64,000 nucleotides of DNA from Pseudomonas sp. S06B 330 (GCF_002845275.2 NZ_CP088149.1:4212501-4276500); one strand, 5' to 3'. Shown: positions 39,485 to 48,667, counted from the first letter of the stretch. The notes: a model not told the origin generated them from the sequence alone. Numbers and translations are program-made.

Positions 39485-39849
39485 GGCTGGTCTCCCAACG
39501 ACTTGAGAAAGTCTTTCGAGCTTTCCCGGTCCCACCAGATCGAATAAAAGTGAAAGTCCGCATCGCTGTCATTGACCACTGAGTGTTCGGTGTTCAGCGG
39601 CAACAGAATCAAGTCGCCTTTTTCCGCGACCACGAACTCCTCACCCACCCTGACGTTGGCCCGCCCGTCGATGGCAATGAACAGCTCATACTCATCATGG
39701 GAGTGACGTCGGCTCTCGGTGCCTGGGCGAACCACACACCAGGCCCCGCCAAACGGTGACTTCATGCCTTCCCAAGGCAGCAACCTGGATCCATCCAGAT
39801 CGTATTCATGAACCAGCGCGCCCCAGTTCATTTTTCGAAAGACAGTCAT
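39481..39849 (-). CDS. Stand-alone cupin, N-N bond-forming half of a hydrazine synthetase
   Basis: A 122-residue single-domain cupin with a complete metal site: H49-x-H51-x3-E55 in motif 1 (RRHSHDEYE) and H89 in motif 2 (PLNTEH). In Spb40/PyrN-type enzymes a zinc cupin domain rearranges the ester between an activated amino acid and an N-hydroxylamine into a hydrazine. Here the domain is a separate gene that overlaps both the aminotransferase (4 bases, ATGA) and the MetRS-like gene (4 bases, ATGA), so equal amounts and a complex are expected. By itself it could be any small cupin; the neighbours make the assignment. Confidence 0.82.
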   Translation of the reverse strand: MTVFRKMNWGALVHEYDLDGSRLLPWEGMKSPFGGAWCVVRPGTESRRHSHDEYELFIAIDGRANVRVGEEFVVAEKGDLILLPLNTEHSVVNDSDADFHFYSIWWDRESSKDFLKSLGDQP

Positions 39850-41216
39850 TGACCGGCCTCCTGATCGGCATCGAGCGCATGCATGTGCTCAGCCAGAACC
39901 TGTTCCAGGACAGCCAGTGCTTGCCCCACGCTTTCAGCGCTCACGTTCAACGGTGGCAGCACTCGCAGAACGGTATCGTCACGCCCACCCAATTCGGTGA
40001 TCAGGCCGCGACGCAGTGCACGTTGCTGAATCTTCGAAGCCGTTACTTCACAGACCTTGCCTGTATACGGGCTGAGAATTTCGACACCCAGCATCAGCCC
40101 CAAACCGCGGACCTCACCCACCAGGGCAAAATCCCGCTGCAGGTTCTCGAGGTGGCTGCGAATTTGCTGCGAACGCTCACGGACATTCCCCAGCACATCA
40201 TCGCGCTTGAATACTTCAATCGCCTTGGCGCCCGCGACGAATGCCAGCTGGTTACCGCGGAACGTGCCGATATGGCTGCCTGACGGCCAGTTCTTCAAGG
40301 ACTTCTGGTAGAACATCAGCGCCGAAGGCAAGCCAATACCGCTGGTGCCTTTGGAGGTCACGAAGATGTCCGGTGTGATGCCGTACTGTTCGAAGGCATA
40401 CCAGGTGCCGGTACGCCCGCAACCTGTCTGGATCTCATCAATGATCAGCGGGATGGCAAACTTCTTGGCTACCCGTGCCACGCGCTCGACAAAGGTCTTG
40501 TCGGCCACATAAGCGCCGCCCTCTCCCTGCACCAGTTCAAGGATGATCGCAGCGACATTGCCAAGGCCCGAGTTGACATCTTCCAGGGCTGATTCGAGCA
40601 ACAGCGCAGCATCCACTTGAGCCTGGTTCAACACTGAGCTGGCCTGTGAACGAGACGTCGATCCATAGGGGAAGAAATGCACCCCCGGCATTTTCCCTGG
40701 CACATTCTTTTTCATGCTGCGGTTGCCCGTTAGCGACAGTGCGCCGTTGGTACAACCGTGGTAGCCACCACGGAAGCTGATGACTTCATCGCCACCGGTA
40801 ACCGCCTTGGCCAGCTTGATCGCCGCTTCGACAGCATCGGCGCCCGTTGGTCCACAGAAGTGCATGCGGTAAGTGTCGCGTACGGCTGCCGGAAGCATGC
40901 TCAAGTGGGCATCAGTAAACTGCTCTTTGGCCTGGGTCGGAAAGTCCAACCCCATGCACAATGTCCCGGCCTGCTCGATAACTTGAGCAACAACTTCTGG
41001 ATGCGAATGGCCCAGCGGCAAAGAACCAGCCCCTGAAAGAAAATCGATAAATACGTTGCCGTCGAGGTCCTCGACATAGCAACCCAAGCCTTTCGCCAAG
41101 GAAATAGGCAAACGCTTGGGATAAGAAATCGCCGTGGATTCCTGCTGCGATTGTTTGAGCAATGCTTGTTGAGAGCGAGGCCCAGGAATATCGGTCTGCA
41201 CGCTAATATTTTTCAT
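39846..41216 (-). CDS. Class III aminotransferase, diaminobutyrate--2-oxoglutarate type
   Basis: A 456-residue PLP enzyme related to Dat/EctB, which make 2,4-diaminobutyrate from aspartate semialdehyde and glutamate. Features are GAGSLPLGHSHPEVVAQVIE, FCGPTGADAVEAAIKLAK (phosphate binding), FRGGYHGCTNGALSLTGN, IIDEIQTGCGRTG (Asp for the pyridine ring) and FVTSKGTSGIGLP (PLP lysine). It starts three bases after the first monooxygenase, without a clear Shine-Dalgarno, so coupled translation is likely. It probably supplies a diamine building block for the pathway; ornithine or lysine transamination cannot be excluded. Confidence 0.86.
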   Translation of the reverse strand: MKNISVQTDIPGPRSQQALLKQSQQESTAISYPKRLPISLAKGLGCYVEDLDGNVFIDFLSGAGSLPLGHSHPEVVAQVIEQAGTLCMGLDFPTQAKEQFTDAHLSMLPAAVRDTYRMHFCGPTGADAVEAAIKLAKAVTGGDEVISFRGGYHGCTNGALSLTGNRSMKKNVPGKMPGVHFFPYGSTSRSQASSVLNQAQVDAALLLESALEDVNSGLGNVAAIILELVQGEGGAYVADKTFVERVARVAKKFAIPLIIDEIQTGCGRTGTWYAFEQYGITPDIFVTSKGTSGIGLPSALMFYQKSLKNWPSGSHIGTFRGNQLAFVAGAKAIEVFKRDDVLGNVRERSQQIRSHLENLQRDFALVGEVRGLGLMLGVEILSPYTGKVCEVTASKIQQRALRRGLITELGGRDDTVLRVLPPLNVSAESVGQALAVLEQVLAEHMHALDADQEAGQ

Positions 41217-41219
41217 GAT

Positions 41220-42545
41220 TCAGGCTTCTGTTTTCATCAAGTTGGCAGAGGTGGCGTTAGCGGTAGAAAGTTGCTTTATCGAATCGAGAATATTTTTCGA
41301 GCGAATCGACACCAGGCTCAATGACCCCGCATCGCCCATACCGTGGGAAGATTCGCAGAGACCATTCAGGTACAACCCCAGTCCATCAAGCCCCTCTAAT
41401 GCAAGGCGATAATCACGCCCGACCCTCATCTCACCGACTTCATCTTTTTCCAGTAACGGATAGACACTATCCAGCAACGCCGGACACAACTCTTGATGCG
41501 CCAACGGACCAAAATCACGGAAACCGGTCGCGGAAATAACCATGTCGACTTCCAACGAAGTTATGTTTTCGTCACTGTGCGCGGCTATCAATTCCAGAGA
41601 CACTTTTGACCCCACCGTTACGGCGCTGACAATCTCTACCGAGTTATGCACCTTCAATTTGCTGTTACCAAAATGCTTGTCGCGGTACAGCGTACGGTAC
41701 AACTCATCCAGCACGTCGGCATCGGAGGCCGAGTAATTGGTGAGATTCAGGTCATCCTTGAGCCGTTGCTTGTGCTCTGGCTTGCTGCTGTAGAACAGAT
41801 CAACGAACCCCGGGAAGTACACTTCCCCGGTGAATGGCGATGTATCTTTCAAACGATAACCGAACTTTCTCGACACCCCGTGTACCGCCACATGAGGAAA
41901 CTTATCGGCCAGATAGATCATGATTTCTATCGCTGACTGACTGCCACCGACGATAGCAACACTGTTGACCTCGCCAGCGTTGAGGCGGCCAAGGATGTTA
42001 TTGAATTTAGCCCCATGGACCAGTTGATCCCGGCTCAACCCGCTAAGGACGGGAGGGACGTACGGCGTGCGGCCAGTACCTACCACTAGGTTCGTGCAGG
42101 TGTAGGTCTTGCCGGCCGTGGTCTTGATCTCAAAGCGGGCGTCGCTGTCGCTTTGTGCCAGGGCGCGGACACCACTGACGACCGTTGAATAATGCACCGA
42201 ACCATTGAAGTGTTCGGCCGCCCATTTGATGTAGTCGCGATACTCATACCGATAGGGATAGTAAAGCCCCATGTTCAGGTGCTCGAACAATCGCCCCTTC
42301 TCATGGAGATAATTGGTGAACGAGTAGTAGCTTCGCGGATTACGTGGCGTGGCCAGGTCGCGCAACGGGTGATTTTGAATATCCGAGTTTGCCAGCAATA
42401 ATCCTGTCTGCCACTCGCTCGATGCTTCTTTTTCCAAAAAAAGACATCGCGCGCCCGGTGCCTCTTCCTCCAGCGTAATTGCCAATGAGATGTTCGAAGG
42501 GCCAAAGCCCACACCAATGATGTCGTAATGCATAGATGCGCTCAC
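41220..42545 (-). CDS. SidA/IucD-family lysine/ornithine-type N-monooxygenase (first copy)
   Basis: First gene of the operon, 441 residues from GTG 42545, chosen because AGGGAGG lies six bases upstream; ATG 42533 is a weaker alternative. The FAD fold is IIGVGFGPSNISLAI, substrate-loop landmarks are LLANSDIQNHPLRDLATPRN, the NADPH fold is VAIVGGSQSAIEIMIYLADK, and ISATGFRDF matches the family ATG(Y/F) motif. These enzymes N-hydroxylate side-chain amines; Spb38, the corresponding enzyme for hydrazine formation, makes N6-hydroxylysine. Because diaminobutyrate/diaminopropane-type genes are in the operon, another diamine substrate is possible. It is too far from any siderophore synthetase to suggest hydroxamate siderophore synthesis. 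Confidence 0.89.
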   Translation of the reverse strand: MSASMHYDIIGVGFGPSNISLAITLEEEAPGARCLFLEKEASSEWQTGLLLANSDIQNHPLRDLATPRNPRSYYSFTNYLHEKGRLFEHLNMGLYYPYRYEYRDYIKWAAEHFNGSVHYSTVVSGVRALAQSDSDARFEIKTTAGKTYTCTNLVVGTGRTPYVPPVLSGLSRDQLVHGAKFNNILGRLNAGEVNSVAIVGGSQSAIEIMIYLADKFPHVAVHGVSRKFGYRLKDTSPFTGEVYFPGFVDLFYSSKPEHKQRLKDDLNLTNYSASDADVLDELYRTLYRDKHFGNSKLKVHNSVEIVSAVTVGSKVSLELIAAHSDENITSLEVDMVISATGFRDFGPLAHQELCPALLDSVYPLLEKDEVGEMRVGRDYRLALEGLDGLGLYLNGLCESSHGMGDAGSLSLVSIRSKNILDSIKQLSTANATSANLMKTEA

Positions 42546-43128
42546 GCTTAGCCTCCCTCTAAATATTAAACCGTCCAAAAACACACTTTGATAGCACCAC
42601 TACGCCGAACAACGAGCGCTTGTCACAACAGAAAAGCACACTATGCTTACTACTGAAACTGGCTTACTCAACAGGCAGCAAAACGCTATCACTTGCATTA
42701 ACAATGCGCATAATCATTTTATCTAAAGTGTCTGTTTAGTTTTTCTAAGCTCAAGTTTTCAAGCAATTAGTCGCAGCAATGAAAAGTTATCGTCACACTT
42801 TCCAAGTACAAGTCATTCAGGCGCAAAACACCGAAAACCAAAAAGGTTATAAGCTTATGCTTTTTCGAGCATCGCACCGGGATCTTGTTCGGCGTCATTG
42901 CCGACAATTCATTTGGTAACCATTTGTTTCATGGTTGCGGAGATAAAAAATGCCGCGCTTGCCCTGCCTATTTAGTTTGACAGGGACTCGACGCGACATC
43001 ATGAAAGTGTAGAAGCGCGAAAATCTGAAATATCTTCGTGTGGAAAACCATGATGCTGATTGTCCGAGTTCCGTGCTGTGATAGCATCGCGCCGCTTTCC
43101 ACAGGATCATCAATAAAAGGAGCTATCG
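42546..43128. promoter_or_regulatory. AT-rich divergent control region of the biosynthetic operon and its LysR gene
   Basis: A 583-base stretch with no credible gene. It should contain the promoters of the operon starting at 42545 (left) and of the LysR gene at 43129 (right). A TTTAGTTTTTCTA element at 42735-42747, followed by AAGCAATTAG, closely resembles the element upstream of LysR 1 (32761-32793). The second half (ATCGTTT in other copies) is degenerate here. The region is clearly richer in A and T than the flanking genes. Confidence 0.6.
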
Positions 43129-44046
43129 ATGACTGCCGTCTTACCGCTATTGGCACTCAGGGCGTTTACTGAAGTCGGCAGGCGAGGAAGCGTTAAAGCT
43201 GCAGCCCAATCCATGGGCGTGTCTCCCGGTGCGGTCAGTCAGCAAATCCGGATTCTCGAAGACCGGGTGGGTTTCTCGCTTTTTCTGCGCACCTCCAAAG
43301 GCATCAAGCTCACAGCACGCGCCGAGCGGGTTTACGAAACGCTGCAAATATCCTTCGACAACATCGACAAGTCATTGAAGTCACTGCGTGCAATGCAGTA
43401 CGAGCACAAGGTGTCGATCAATACCACCCCCGCATTCGCTGCCTCCTGGCTGATCCCCAAGCTGACCGATTTCTATAGCAAATTCCCCCACATAGAAATC
43501 AGCATTGAGTCGTCCAACGAACTGGTCGACCTCAAACGCAGCTCTACCGATATTGCACTGCGTCATGGCCTGGGCAACTACCCAGGGCTGAGCACGATGC
43601 GCCTGATCGCCCCACGCCTGATTCCGGTTGCAGCCCCCGGCCTGCTGGCCAATGGGCCAGCCATCAATACCGTCGAAGATTGCCTGAACTACCCGCTGCT
43701 GCAAGACTCCGATCGCGCCGACTGGCACTTGTGGCTGCAAGCACACGGTATCGATGATGATGTGCGTGCCCGCAAAGGCCCCAGCTTCGAAGACGACTTT
43801 CTCCTTGCCCGCGCGGCCGCAACAGGTCAAGGCATGGCCCTGGTCCCGGAATTTTGCGTCGAGGAAGAATTGCGCGAAGGCAAGCTGTGCGTGGCCCTGG
43901 AAAAGACCTGGCCGGCGAGGTTCGCTTACTATGCAGTCACGCTCCCGGAAACACTGCGACGCTCGGAAATCAGAGAAGTACTGAGCTGGCTGATTGAGCA
44001 AACCACGCAGGAGGAGGTGTATGTGCAGGAACTGGCGGTGAGTTAG
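43129..44046 (+). CDS. LysR-family regulator, GcvA-like (paralogue 2), divergent from the operon
   Basis: A 305-residue LysR protein. The winged helix-turn-helix covers about 5-62 (LPLLALRAFTEVGRRGSVKA; GAVSQQIRILEDRVGFSLFL) and the effector domain about 90-295. AAGGAG stands seven bases before ATG 43129. Divergent placement from the hydrazine-type operon is the classical LysR arrangement, so it is the best candidate for pathway-specific regulator. It is a clear paralogue of the regulators at 31862 and 50240. Confidence 0.88.
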   Translation: MTAVLPLLALRAFTEVGRRGSVKAAAQSMGVSPGAVSQQIRILEDRVGFSLFLRTSKGIKLTARAERVYETLQISFDNIDKSLKSLRAMQYEHKVSINTTPAFAASWLIPKLTDFYSKFPHIEISIESSNELVDLKRSSTDIALRHGLGNYPGLSTMRLIAPRLIPVAAPGLLANGPAINTVEDCLNYPLLQDSDRADWHLWLQAHGIDDDVRARKGPSFEDDFLLARAAATGQGMALVPEFCVEEELREGKLCVALEKTWPARFAYYAVTLPETLRRSEIREVLSWLIEQTTQEEVYVQELAVS

Positions 44047-44390
44047 CCGCAGCAGTTAGTACACCTTAGCACCCCCCCCTGAAATACCTCGGGGCGCCCC
44101 GCCTCGCCGCCTCGCCCCCTCGCCCTACCTGCCGCCTGACAGCTAACCACTACAACCAGCCGAGTTTAGAAAAACTATCCTGAAGCCTCAGGGAATATCG
44201 TTTTTCCTCTTGCCAAAAGCCCAATAGTATCCGGATACCACATCCATAACGCTTTAGCAGATCTCACCTTTCGGCTGGGGAAAATAATGCCTAGAACACC
44301 TGTTATCCGAGCACTGACTCACCATTTGCAGGCCTTGCGCTCAGTTCAGCCAGGCTCACCTGTGCAGCACACAACGCACCGAGGCAAATC
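44047..44390. promoter_or_regulatory. Control region of the RND pump with LysR-type element
   Basis: A 344-base stretch without a gene. A C-rich low-complexity segment (about 44070-44150) follows the LysR gene. The element TTTAGAAAAACTA-N19-ATCGTTTT at 44165-44204 points toward the pump operon (start 44391). It matches, with the same 19-base spacing, the copies at 32761 and 51153. Confidence 0.6.
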
Positions 44391-45548
44391 ATGAGCACTC
44401 AATCACCGGCCAAGGCCTTCTCCAAGCCGTTGGCACTGACAGCACTCGCCCTGCTCTGCGCCATTGGCGGACTCTACCTCTATGACAGTCAGCGCAAGCA
44501 GGCTGCCGAACAGGCTGCTTTGGCCGCAGGCGAGCCAGCCCCTATTGCAGTGGAGGTCGCGGCCGTTCGCAGCGAGGTGTTGCCGGCCACGGTCAAGGCA
44601 ATCGGCACCGTAGTCGCAGATCATCAGGTGCTGGTGGCGGCGGAAGTGGCCGGACGCATCACCAAAGTGCATTTCACCAGTGGTCAGACCATTACTGCCG
44701 GTACACCGCTGGTTCAACTCAACGATGGCCCACTGCGCAGCGAACTGGAACGCCGCCGGGTTGCCCTGCGCTTGGCCAGCACCCACCTCGATCGCGCCAA
44801 GCGCCTGCGTGGCCAAACCATGTCCAGCGCAGAGTACGAACAGCACGTAGCGGCCTATGACGAGGCCCGAGCTCTGGTTGCACAATCGGAAGAAGACATT
44901 TCCCAACGCCTGGTGCGCGCACCTTTTGGTGGCGAGCTTGGTCTGCGCCGGATAAACCTTGGCCAGTACGTGGAGGCCGGCACACCAATTGCCACACTGA
45001 CTGACAACCGCGTGCTGCACATCGACTTTACTGTCCCAGAGCGCAACCGTGCAGCACTGAAGACGGGCCTTCAGGTGCGAGTCAAAGGGGACGGGGAAAG
45101 TGGCAAGACCCTCAGCGGGCAGATTTCTGCAATCGATCCGCAAGTGGACAAGGAAAACCATGCCATACGCGTGCGGGCCACTCTGCGCAACGACGCACAA
45201 GGCGCCCTGTGGCCCGGAAAGTTTGCTCATGTAGTGCTTGAGCTCAGTCCCGGCCCTGCCGTCACCACTATTCCTACCGTAGCGCTGGAAACATCACTGT
45301 CCGGCGAGCGTATTTATGCCCTGCGGGAAACCGATGGCGTATTGCGCGCCCAGCTGGTTTCCGTACGTACCGGCTCGCAGTCAGACAGCCGCACCGAAGT
45401 GCTGGGCAGCAACCTGAATGAAGGCGACCTGGTTGTAGTAGCCGGCCAGATCAACCTGCAGGACGGAGCCCTGGTTGCCCCGCGCCAGCCCGAGGCACTC
45501 GCGTCAGGATCCGAGGCTATCGGGTCCTATACCGGTAAAAAGGAATAG
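44391..45548 (+). CDS. RND efflux periplasmic adaptor, MexH-like
   Basis: A 385-residue membrane-fusion protein. One N-terminal hydrophobic anchor (ALTALALLCAIGGLYLY) is followed by a barrel-sandwich lipoyl domain (VLVAAEVAGRITKVHFTSGQ; LVRAPFGGELGLRRINLGQY), a helical hairpin between its halves (about 110-165), and beta-barrel and membrane-proximal domains. GAGG precedes ATG 44391. First gene of a three-gene pump operon; the best-resembling system known to me is MexGHI-OpmD. It links the inner-membrane pump to the outer-membrane channel. Confidence 0.92.
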   Translation: MSTQSPAKAFSKPLALTALALLCAIGGLYLYDSQRKQAAEQAALAAGEPAPIAVEVAAVRSEVLPATVKAIGTVVADHQVLVAAEVAGRITKVHFTSGQTITAGTPLVQLNDGPLRSELERRRVALRLASTHLDRAKRLRGQTMSSAEYEQHVAAYDEARALVAQSEEDISQRLVRAPFGGELGLRRINLGQYVEAGTPIATLTDNRVLHIDFTVPERNRAALKTGLQVRVKGDGESGKTLSGQISAIDPQVDKENHAIRVRATLRNDAQGALWPGKFAHVVLELSPGPAVTTIPTVALETSLSGERIYALRETDGVLRAQLVSVRTGSQSDSRTEVLGSNLNEGDLVVVAGQINLQDGALVAPRQPEALASGSEAIGSYTGKKE

Positions 45549-45554
45549 ACCGCC

Positions 45555-48500
45555 ATGGCTGTTACCGACATTTTCATACGCCGTCCCGTGCTGACGCTGG
45601 CCTTCGCCCTGCTGATCGTCCTGGTGGGTCTTCGCGCATTGATGGACCTGCCCTTGCGCCAGTACCCCAAAATCGAAAGTGCCGTGATCACGGTCACCAC
45701 CGAGTACCCCGGGGCTCCGGCCGATCTGATGCAAGGTTTCGTCACCACCACCTTGGCCCAGGCAGTCGCTACCACCCAGGGCGTGGAATACATGAGCTCA
45801 TCCTCTGAGCAGGGGTTGAGCACAATCACCGCCTATCTACGCCTGAATGCCAACTCCGACGCGGCCTTGACCGAAGTACTGGCCAAGGTCAACGAGGTAC
45901 GTTACCTGCTACCAGAAGAGGCCTACGACCCGGTTGTGGTACGCCAGGCACCAGGCGCGATCGGTGTCATTTACGCCGGTTTCAGCCCCGGCGAAGGTGA
46001 AGCCTTGACGGGTATCACCGACTACCTGATGCGCGTGGCCCGGCCCATGCTGACCACCGTTGAAGGCGTGGCCGCCGTCAACGTGCTTGGCGGTCAAAAC
46101 CTGTCGATGCGTATCTGGCTCGACCCCCTGCGCATGGCCGCTCACGGCATTACTGCCGCCGACGTCGACCGGGCCATCGAGGAGAACAATTATCAGGCCG
46201 CCCCTGGCCAGATCAAAGGCGCGCTGGTGGTTGCCAACGTGCGCATCGACACCAACCTCAATACCGTCGAAGGCTTCAGCCGCTTGGTGGTAAAAAAGGG
46301 CGAGAGCCTGGTTCGTCTTGAAGATATCGCAACGGTTGAAATCGGCACACAAAGCCGCGACCAGATCACCGGCATGAACGGCGAAGCAGCCGTGTACCTG
46401 GAGGTCATGGCAACACCAGGGGGCAACCCGTTGACCATTTCCCGCCAGGCCAGACAGGTGCTCGACAAGCTGAACCTTCCGCCTGGGGTCAAGATGGCAA
46501 TCCCCTACGATGTCACTGTGTTCATTGATGCGGCGATCGACAACGTATTGGTTAAATTCGTGATCGCCGGCCTGGAAGTGGTACTGGTGATTTTCCTGTT
46601 TCTAGGCTCCATGCGCGCCGTTGCCGTACCGGTCCTGAGTATTCCGCTGTCGCTGCTTGGCGCTGCTGCGATCATGCTTGCGCTGGGTTTCAGCCTCAAC
46701 CTGCTGACGCTGCTGGCCATGGTCCTGGCCATCGGCCTGGTGGTCGACGACGCCATTGTCGTGGTTGAAAACGTCCATAGGCGTATGGAAGAAGGCGAGT
46801 CTTCCTTCGAGGCAGCCAAGAACGGTGCCCGGGAAATTGCCGGCCCGGTCCTGACCATGGCCGCCACCCTGGTCGCGGTGTATGCGCCACTGGGCTTGAT
46901 CGGCGGGCTGACCGGTGCTTTGTTCAGCGAGTTCGCCTTCACCCTGGCAGCCGCCGTGGCGGTGTCCGCTGTTGTCGCCCTCACCGTCTCGCCCACCGTG
47001 GCGTCCAAACTGTTGCATCATGACTCACCCAGCCGTTTTGCTCGTAAGGTCGAGGCCATTACCACCCGCGTCGTGAATGCCTATGACCGCTTGCTGGGCA
47101 AAGTGCTCAAGGATGTCCGCCTGGCGCTGCTGATTGGCCTCGGCGCCATGGTGAGCCTGCCCGTACTGTTCAATGGCCTGCAATCGGAATTGGCCCCGGC
47201 CGAAGACCAGGGTGAAATTGTCGTCGACATGAAGGCGCCACAAGCAAGCAGCCTGGAGTTTCTGGAAGAACAGGCCAAGCGGGTTGAAGCGACGTTGCTG
47301 TCCATTCCCGAAACCGGCACCGTTTATATGGTCGCCGGTGTAGGCGCTTCACTGAACAAAGGCTGGGCGGGCGTCATGCTCAAGCCGTGGGGGGATCGTG
47401 AGCGCTCGGCGGAGGAGATCATGGCCGAGCTACAGGGCAAGCTGGCCTCTGTAGAAGGTATCGCCGGGTCAGCCTTTCTGCCGGCACCGCTGCCAGGCTC
47501 GGTGGGCGGTTTTCCGGTACAGCTGGTGGTGACTTCTGCGGCCAAGCATGAAGAAGTCTATGAAAACATGGAGAAGGTCAAAGCTGCCGCTCGCAACAGT
47601 GGGCTGTTTGCCTTCATCGACTCCGACCTGACCTTCACCAACCCCACAGTACTGGTGCGCATCGACCGCTCCAAAGCCCATGACCTGGGCCTGGACATGA
47701 AGGAAATCGGCGACACCTTTGCCCGCCTGGTCGGTGAGTCCTATGTCAACCGTTTTGGCGCTCAAGGTCGTTCCTATGATGTCATTCCACAGGCCCCACG
47801 GGACCAACGCCTGACACCAGAGTTTCTCGAAAGCTACTACATTCGCACGGCCAGCGGGGGGCAAGTGCCCATTTCCACGGTGATCACCCTGGAACGAGGT
47901 GTCGAGGCCAACGCACTGACCCAGTTCAATCAACTCAACAGCTCCACCCTGGTGGCGATCCCGGCCCCTAACGTTACCTTGGGCCAGGCGGTGGCCTTCC
48001 TCCAGCAGGAAGCTGCAAAACTGCCAGCAGACTATCAGCATGACTTCCTCGGTGAATCACGTCAGTACCTGCAGGAACAGGGCGGCTTTGCCATTACCTT
48101 CGCCTTTGCCCTGGCATTCATTTTCCTGGTGCTGGCGGCTCAGTTCGAAAGCGTGCGCGACCCCCTGCTGATCCTCACCACCGTCCCTCTGGCAGCCTGC
48201 GGTGCACTGACGGCGATGTTCTTCGGTTTCGCGACGCTGAACATCTACACCCAGATTGGCCTGGTTACGCTGATTGGCCTGATTGCCAAGCACGGCATCC
48301 TGATCGTGGAATTCGCCAACGCCGCGCAACGCAATCAACACCTGGACCGGGTCGAAGCGGTACGGGCCGCCGCGCGTACGCGTATTCGCCCGATCCTCAT
48401 GACCACCGCAGCAATGATTGGCGGGCTGCTTCCGTTGCTCTTTGCAAGCGGCGCCGGTGCCGGCAGCCAGCGCTCGATCGCCGTGGTACTGGTGGCGGGA

Positions 48501-48629
48501 CTGATGGTCGGCACTGTGTTCACGTTGTTCGTCCTGCCTGCGGTATACGCCCGTTTTGGCCGTCAGTTGGCGCACAAACAGCCTGAGGCTATCGAACAAC
48601 CGCTGCACGCAAGCCCTGACCACATCTGA
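45555..48629 (+). CDS. RND efflux pump, MexI-like HAE1 transporter
   Basis: A 1024-residue inner-membrane proton antiporter with the twelve-helix, two-porter-loop layout. The beginning (FIRRPVLTLAFALLIVLVGL; ITVTTEYPGAPADLMQGFVT) is very close to MexI. The proton-relay Asp pair is in GLVVDDAIVVVENVHRRMEE (TM4, near residue 400), and the second half shows TLIGLIAKHGILIVEFANAA. It lies six bases after the adaptor gene. MexGHI-OpmD moves phenazine and quinolone-pathway intermediates; here the substrate may be the product of the neighbouring operon, which is inference. Confidence 0.93.
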   Translation: MAVTDIFIRRPVLTLAFALLIVLVGLRALMDLPLRQYPKIESAVITVTTEYPGAPADLMQGFVTTTLAQAVATTQGVEYMSSSSEQGLSTITAYLRLNANSDAALTEVLAKVNEVRYLLPEEAYDPVVVRQAPGAIGVIYAGFSPGEGEALTGITDYLMRVARPMLTTVEGVAAVNVLGGQNLSMRIWLDPLRMAAHGITAADVDRAIEENNYQAAPGQIKGALVVANVRIDTNLNTVEGFSRLVVKKGESLVRLEDIATVEIGTQSRDQITGMNGEAAVYLEVMATPGGNPLTISRQARQVLDKLNLPPGVKMAIPYDVTVFIDAAIDNVLVKFVIAGLEVVLVIFLFLGSMRAVAVPVLSIPLSLLGAAAIMLALGFSLNLLTLLAMVLAIGLVVDDAIVVVENVHRRMEEGESSFEAAKNGAREIAGPVLTMAATLVAVYAPLGLIGGLTGALFSEFAFTLAAAVAVSAVVALTVSPTVASKLLHHDSPSRFARKVEAITTRVVNAYDRLLGKVLKDVRLALLIGLGAMVSLPVLFNGLQSELAPAEDQGEIVVDMKAPQASSLEFLEEQAKRVEATLLSIPETGTVYMVAGVGASLNKGWAGVMLKPWGDRERSAEEIMAELQGKLASVEGIAGSAFLPAPLPGSVGGFPVQLVVTSAAKHEEVYENMEKVKAAARNSGLFAFIDSDLTFTNPTVLVRIDRSKAHDLGLDMKEIGDTFARLVGESYVNRFGAQGRSYDVIPQAPRDQRLTPEFLESYYIRTASGGQVPISTVITLERGVEANALTQFNQLNSSTLVAIPAPNVTLGQAVAFLQQEAAKLPADYQHDFLGESRQYLQEQGGFAITFAFALAFIFLVLAAQFESVRDPLLILTTVPLAACGALTAMFFGFATLNIYTQIGLVTLIGLIAKHGILIVEFANAAQRNQHLDRVEAVRAAARTRIRPILMTTAAMIGGLLPLLFASGAGAGSQRSIAVVLVAGLMVGTVFTLFVLPAVYARFGRQLAHKQPEAIEQPLHASPDHI

Positions 48630-48667
48630 CCGAGACACTCAGGAATGCTCAGCGAAAAGGATATCCA

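Noticed and set aside
33084..42545. Hydroxamate siderophore (pyoverdine-like or aerobactin-like) locus
   Set aside because: The N-monooxygenases fit, but there is no NRPS, NIS synthetase, acyltransferase, TonB receptor or Fur-box-like sequence that I can see, whereas cupin, MetRS-like and DAO genes are unexplained by siderophore chemistry.
42895..43113. Minus-strand 72-residue frame in the divergent control region
   Set aside because: No ribosome site, no recognisable domain, unlike Pseudomonas coding composition, and it covers the promoter of the LysR gene.
44070..44150. C-rich segment as a possible structured RNA or repeat
   Set aside because: Low-complexity CCTCGCC runs without convincing inverted repeats or coding potential.
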